Positions 60,674 through 64,000 of a DNA stretch of 64,000 nt are shown in pieces. Source of the stretch: JACKJK01 sp046159835 (GTDB lineage: Bacteria > Pseudomonadota > Alphaproteobacteria > Rhizobiales > Tepidamorphaceae). The position numbers and the translations under genes are program-made. Position 1 is the first letter of the stretch. Each line of letters opens with the position of its first letter. The DNA lies in assembly GCF_046159835.1 (NCBI RefSeq), contig NZ_JBJXCY010000001.1, forward strand, positions 1,550,001 to 1,614,000, written 5' to 3'. Below the pieces are notes generated by a model that saw nothing but the letters and a program-made list of their open reading frames with translations, ran no database searches and was not told the DNA's origin.

Positions 60674-60947
60674 GTCTGCGCTCGCGCAGGATGAAATAGA
60701 TGTTGCGAGAGTAGATCAGCAGTCCTGCTGCCTGGCCCGTGATGAAGACCGGGTCCTGCTTGTAGATCGCGTAGGCCAGAAGCGTGGCGCCACCGGCGAC
60801 GGAAAAGATCCAGAACGCATGCGGGATGATGCTCTTGCGCGCCTTCTCGCTGGCGATCCATTGCACCAGGAAGCGTCCGGAAAAGAGCGCCTGACCGACG
60901 AAGCCGATGGCAAGCCAGATCTTGTCTGCGCCGATTGCTGCGAACAT
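60642..60947 (-). CDS. Small membrane protein with lipid-A-disaccharide-synthase N-terminal-like domain
   Basis: 101 residues with three predicted helices, in the family named for the N-terminal domain of lipid-A-disaccharide synthase. It has the pattern IGFVGQALFSGRFLVQWIASEKARKSIIP and AYAIYKQDPVFITGQAAGLLIYSRN. It is often found beside ArnC/ArnT-like genes. Its ATG shares one base with the GT2 stop (TGATG). Its role in lipid-linked sugar handling is inferred from neighbours only. Confidence 0.87.
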   Translation of the reverse strand: MFAAIGADKIWLAIGFVGQALFSGRFLVQWIASEKARKSIIPHAFWIFSVAGGATLLAYAIYKQDPVFITGQAAGLLIYSRNIYFILRERRLAKDGPLGAE

Positions 60948-61696
60948 CACGATTTGTCCTTCAGGTTCAACGGGTGCGAGGCACGCCTGCGGATCAGCCA
61001 CCAGACGCCGAACAGATCAAGCAGGCCGGCGCGCAACCTGTCCAGCACGCCGTAGTTCGATGCGCCGTGGCGGCGCGGCCGGTCGCGCACATCGTGGTGC
61101 GCCACCTTCCAGCCATCGCCGGCAAACAGCGCCGGCAGGTAACGGTGCAGCCCCTTGAAATAGGGCAGCTCGGCGAAGGCCGCGCGGCGGAATACCTTCA
61201 GCCCGCAGCCGGTATCGCGCGTTCCGTCCTGCAGGATCGCGCCGCGCACCTTGTTGGCGATGCGCGACTGGAACTGCTTGAAGGGCGTGTCCTTGCGGCC
61301 CGTGCGCTGGCCCGCGACGATGCCGATGGACGGATCGTCAAGCTTCGCCATCATCTGCGGAATGAAGGCCGGGTCGTTCTGGCCATCACCGTCGAGCGTC
61401 GCGATTAGCGTGCCGCGCGCGGCCCTGACGCCGCTCCACAGCCCTGCGCTTTGCCCGCACGAGCGATGATGGCGCAACGAGCGCACCCGCGCGTCGCTGT
61501 CAGCAAGCTCGGCCAGCACCTGTGCCGTTGCATCGTCGGAGCCATCGTCCACCACGATGACCTCGAAGGCCTGGCCTTCGAGCGCAGCGACGATTTCAGC
61601 GACGAGGTCCGGCAGATTACCGGCTTCGTTCTTTGCGGGTATGACGACCGAAAGCTCGGGGATGACCTGTTGGTTCATGGAGACGGGACCGGACAT
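60947..61696 (-). CDS. GT2 family polyprenyl-phosphate glycosyltransferase (DPM1/ArnC-like)
   Basis: 249 residues. GT2 fold with LSVVIPAKNEAGNLPDLV, VVDDGSDDATAQVLA and the DxD-containing ATLDGDGQNDP. The C-terminus is LFGVWWLIRRRAS without the two long helices of true ArnC, so the enzyme is probably peripheral to the membrane. It would charge polyprenyl phosphate with a sugar for the ArnT-like transferase in the same operon. Confidence 0.88.
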   Translation of the reverse strand: MSGPVSMNQQVIPELSVVIPAKNEAGNLPDLVAEIVAALEGQAFEVIVVDDGSDDATAQVLAELADSDARVRSLRHHRSCGQSAGLWSGVRAARGTLIATLDGDGQNDPAFIPQMMAKLDDPSIGIVAGQRTGRKDTPFKQFQSRIANKVRGAILQDGTRDTGCGLKVFRRAAFAELPYFKGLHRYLPALFAGDGWKVAHHDVRDRPRRHGASNYGVLDRLRAGLLDLFGVWWLIRRRASHPLNLKDKS

Positions 61697-61769
61697 GATC
61701 TTGCGGCACGGAACGCCGCCGCGAAGGCGGCATAGCCCTCGCAGCGATCCAAGTCAAAACCGAAGCGGA

Positions 61770-62609
61770 TCAAGCGGTTCCCGGACGGCGCAGCACACGG
61801 TAGCCGCGCGGGCGCAATTTTCCGTCCACAATGTTGAAGACGTGGCGGCGGCGCGCGCACCACAACGCCACCCAGTATGCCCCGGCCATGCCGAGGATCG
61901 CTCCGAGCATCACGTCGGTGAAGTAGTGTCGGTCGCCTGCCATGCGCCCCACCGCGACAATCGCGGCATAGGGAAACATCACGAACCGCGTCTTCGGGAA
62001 CAGCAAGCCGAACGCGGTGGCCAGCGCGAAGGCGTTGCAGGCATCTCCCGACGGCAGGCTGGCGTAGGAGAAACCGCCCAGAGGCTGGAAATCCCAGTAG
62101 CCGGTCTGGGGGGACATGAACGGGCGCGCGCGACCGATGATCTGCTTCAAGGCTGCTGCCATGCCGCCCGGCGCGGCGATGGCGAAGAACAGGAATCCGA
62201 AGGTCGAGGCCAACTGCGCGATCTGGACGCGACGCCGTTCAACGACCGTGACAAGCGACGTCAGCATCAACAACAGTGCGACGCTGCCGGTGACGTAGAG
62301 CGGCATGTTTGCCTTGCCGATCCACGCCCACTCAAGCAGGCGGACCTTCGATTGCGCATCTATGCCGGAGAACAGCCCGAAGAAGAGCGGATCGAGGAAG
62401 ACGAAGCTCAGTCCACTCGCGACAACGAGGACAACAAATGCACCGCCAAGCCCAAGCCCGCCAAACTTCGGCACAGCCGTGCCGACCACCTCCGGCGGGA
62501 CGCGGTGGCGGAAGAAGCGCCAGAACCATCGCACGAACGCGTTCCACACGCGGCCGGCGACACCGTCGCGGTCTGCACCCGCATGCAGGACGTCTGTCCG
62601 CTCGCTCAC
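61770..62609 (-). CDS. PAP2-superfamily membrane phosphatase
   Basis: 279 residues with about six membrane helices. The PAP2 motifs are KQIIGRARP, LPSGDACNA and GRMAGDRHYFTD. In motif 2 the His normally found after PSG is Asp, which occurs in some lipid-phosphatase sub-families but removes the usual proton donor. Possible substrates are polyprenyl diphosphate or lipid A phosphate. GTG start at 62609 overlaps the GT39 stop (GTGA). Confidence 0.86.
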   Translation of the reverse strand: MSERTDVLHAGADRDGVAGRVWNAFVRWFWRFFRHRVPPEVVGTAVPKFGGLGLGGAFVVLVVASGLSFVFLDPLFFGLFSGIDAQSKVRLLEWAWIGKANMPLYVTGSVALLLMLTSLVTVVERRRVQIAQLASTFGFLFFAIAAPGGMAAALKQIIGRARPFMSPQTGYWDFQPLGGFSYASLPSGDACNAFALATAFGLLFPKTRFVMFPYAAIVAVGRMAGDRHYFTDVMLGAILGMAGAYWVALWCARRRHVFNIVDGKLRPRGYRVLRRPGTA

Positions 62610-64000
62610 TGAGGGACGCTCCGAAACAGTACGATTCTCACGATACGGCCGTTCCCGATATTGAAGCCGTCCACGACGCCGAGTTCCTCGACCTTCACGT
62701 CCGCGGCGATGGCCGCGGTGCGAAAAGCCGGGACATACCTGCCTTCGATTGCCGCCGCATGACAACCCGGCGCAGCAATATGCCGCACGGCTTCATCGGG
62801 GCTCGCCCAGCGGGTTTCGGTTCCCGCGAGAAAGACAAGGCTGGCCTCCTCGTAGCCAGTCGCCACGAGCCGGATAGGCTCACACGGCATGGCAAAGGAT
62901 GCCATCTCGACAATGCGTTCAGAGACCTTCGGCATCTGCATGCGGGCCAACGCGCCTTCATAGATCGACACGTAGAAGAACGGTGCGGCCAAGGCCGTCA
63001 GGATCACCACGTCGCGGATGCGTTCGCCCCATGCCGCGCGGACAGCGAATACCCCGATAACGAGTGAGACGAGCGATGCAGCGATGGCCAGCAGCGGCAA
63101 GGTGCCTTCAGCGAAGATGTACAGGCCGATGGCAACGGCCGGCCCGTAGATCAGCGCGGCTGCGCCCAGCGCCGCCAGCAGGCGCGTCCACCAGCGCCCG
63201 GTGAGGAGCCCGCCCGACATGATGGCGGCGGCTGCCAGCAGCGCCATCGCCGGATAAATCGGCAGCACGTAGTGCGGCAGCTTCGTCGCCACGAGTTCAA
63301 AGACGGTCCAGGACGGAACGATCCAGCACAGCAGGAAGGTGACCGGCGGCGTCGCGTTGTTTTTCCAGATCCACCCAAGCGCCAGCAGGAACGGCGCAGC
63401 CATGGGCCAGGACGTGACGAGGAAGGCGGCGACATAGGTTCCGGGCGGTGCGCCGTGGGATTCCTGCCCTGTCGCGACTTTGCCGAGCAGGTCCTGCCCC
63501 AGCGCCATTCGCAGGAACTGTCCGTCCGACACGATGTTGATGGCGATCAGCCACGGCGCGACAACCGCGACGAGGACTGCAATGCCAGAAACCGGACGGA
63601 TGGGCTTCAGCCAGTCGAGGGACCGGCGCGTCAGCGAGCGGGCGAGCGCGGCCAGCCCAACGACCATCAGCCAGATTGGCCCCTTGACCATGATGCCCAG
63701 CGCGGCTGCGCCCCAGAAGATGACGGGTAGCCGGGTTGGAACGCCGCCGCCACGCCACTGGTCGAGACGCGCCAGTACGCCCATGGACGCAATGATCGTC
63801 GCGGTCAGCACCGCGTCGGTCTTGGCAAGCCGCGCCTCGACGCCAAGCAGGAGGATCATTGCCATGAGCATCGCTCCGAGGACGCTGGTGCGCGCGTCGA
63901 ACAGGCCCAGCCCGGCCCAGTACGTCAGCAGCACGATCGCTACAGCGCCCAGCAACGAGGGTACCCGATATGCCCAGATCGGGGCATCCGCGCCCTGCCC
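62606..64000 (-). CDS. GT39/ArnT-like dolichyl-phosphate-mannose-type glycosyltransferase (5' end beyond window)
   Basis: At least 465 residues are present; the frame is open to the right edge with no start. It has many membrane helices, with KTDAVLTATIIASMGV, VKGPIWLMVVGL, TSWPMAAPFLLALGWIW and KLPHYVLPIYPAMALL typical of ArnT-type transferases that move sugars from polyprenyl phosphate to lipids such as lipid A. The C-terminal hydrophilic part (about 110 residues) is likely periplasmic. First visible gene of the glycan operon. Confidence 0.88.
   Translation of the reverse strand, partial: GQGADAPIWAYRVPSLLGAVAIVLLTYWAGLGLFDARTSVLGAMLMAMILLLGVEARLAKTDAVLTATIIASMGVLARLDQWRGGGVPTRLPVIFWGAAALGIMVKGPIWLMVVGLAALARSLTRRSLDWLKPIRPVSGIAVLVAVVAPWLIAINIVSDGQFLRMALGQDLLGKVATGQESHGAPPGTYVAAFLVTSWPMAAPFLLALGWIWKNNATPPVTFLLCWIVPSWTVFELVATKLPHYVLPIYPAMALLAAAAIMSGGLLTGRWWTRLLAALGAAALIYGPAVAIGLYIFAEGTLPLLAIAASLVSLVIGVFAVRAAWGERIRDVVILTALAAPFFYVSIYEGALARMQMPKVSERIVEMASFAMPCEPIRLVATGYEEASLVFLAGTETRWASPDEAVRHIAAPGCHAAAIEGRYVPAFRTAAIAADVKVEELGVVDGFNIGNGRIVRIVLFRSVPQ

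Overview
The window is high-GC chromosomal DNA from an alphaproteobacterium, most likely of the order Hyphomicrobiales (Rhizobiales). The evidence is the pdhA-pdhB pair with a lipoyl domain on the E1-beta subunit, an aapJQMP amino-acid transporter, a chemoreceptor with a C-terminal PilZ domain, a double-domain cold-shock protein and an NDUFS4-type complex I protein. I see no insertion sequence, phage, CRISPR array or rRNA operon. There are four tRNA genes: Asn-GTT, Arg-TCT, Pro-TGG and Glu-TTC.

Layout. 1-2.4 kb: pyruvate dehydrogenase E1 (pdhB is cut by the left edge). 2.5-7.4 kb: a small membrane protein, tRNA-Asn, a photolyase and a cysK-alaX-sseA sulfur operon. 7.5-9.1 kb: an OmpA-domain protein with Gln/Ala repeats. 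9.2-13.9 kb: the aapJQMP amino-acid ABC transporter, whose ATPase carries an unusual Lys/Ala/Pro tail. 14.4-22.0 kb: housekeeping and stress genes (metC, chemoreceptor, NDUFS4 homologue, DUF192, cold-shock protein, sirtuin, gloA, a 53-residue membrane protein, DUF2848) mixed with three tRNAs. 58.6-64 kb: a five-gene operon for glycan or lipid modification (GT39, PAP2, GT2, a small LpxB-N-like membrane protein and a GT2-GT4 fusion). It is cut by the right edge.

The core, 22.1-58.6 kb, is a catabolic island of about thirty genes in facing transcription units. It starts with a run of nine co-directional genes plus a terminal cupin. These encode uptake by a branched-chain-amino-acid-type ABC transporter, activation by a benzoate-CoA-ligase-like enzyme, a MarR regulator, a flavin reductase and an HpaB-type flavin monooxygenase. 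Next come two complete three-subunit molybdenum hydroxylases. In the first, the large subunit is fused to a CoxG domain. Hydrolases, cupins, a MaoC protein, a PadR regulator, enoyl-CoA hydratase, a glutaryl-CoA-dehydrogenase-like enzyme, a second CoA ligase, an acyl-CoA dehydrogenase, an atypical SDR, an enamidase-like amidohydrolase and a DUF1185 protein follow. A second MarR/HpaB pair closes the island.

My reading, which is inference, is a pathway for an aromatic or N-heteroaromatic carboxylate. The transporter brings it in, the ligase may activate it, and the Mo-hydroxylases and HpaB-type enzymes hydroxylate the ring. The enamidase and other hydrolases open the ring and release nitrogen, and the acyl-CoA enzymes carry a glutaryl-CoA-like product to central metabolism. 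The gene set does not match any complete pathway I can name, so substrate and order are open.
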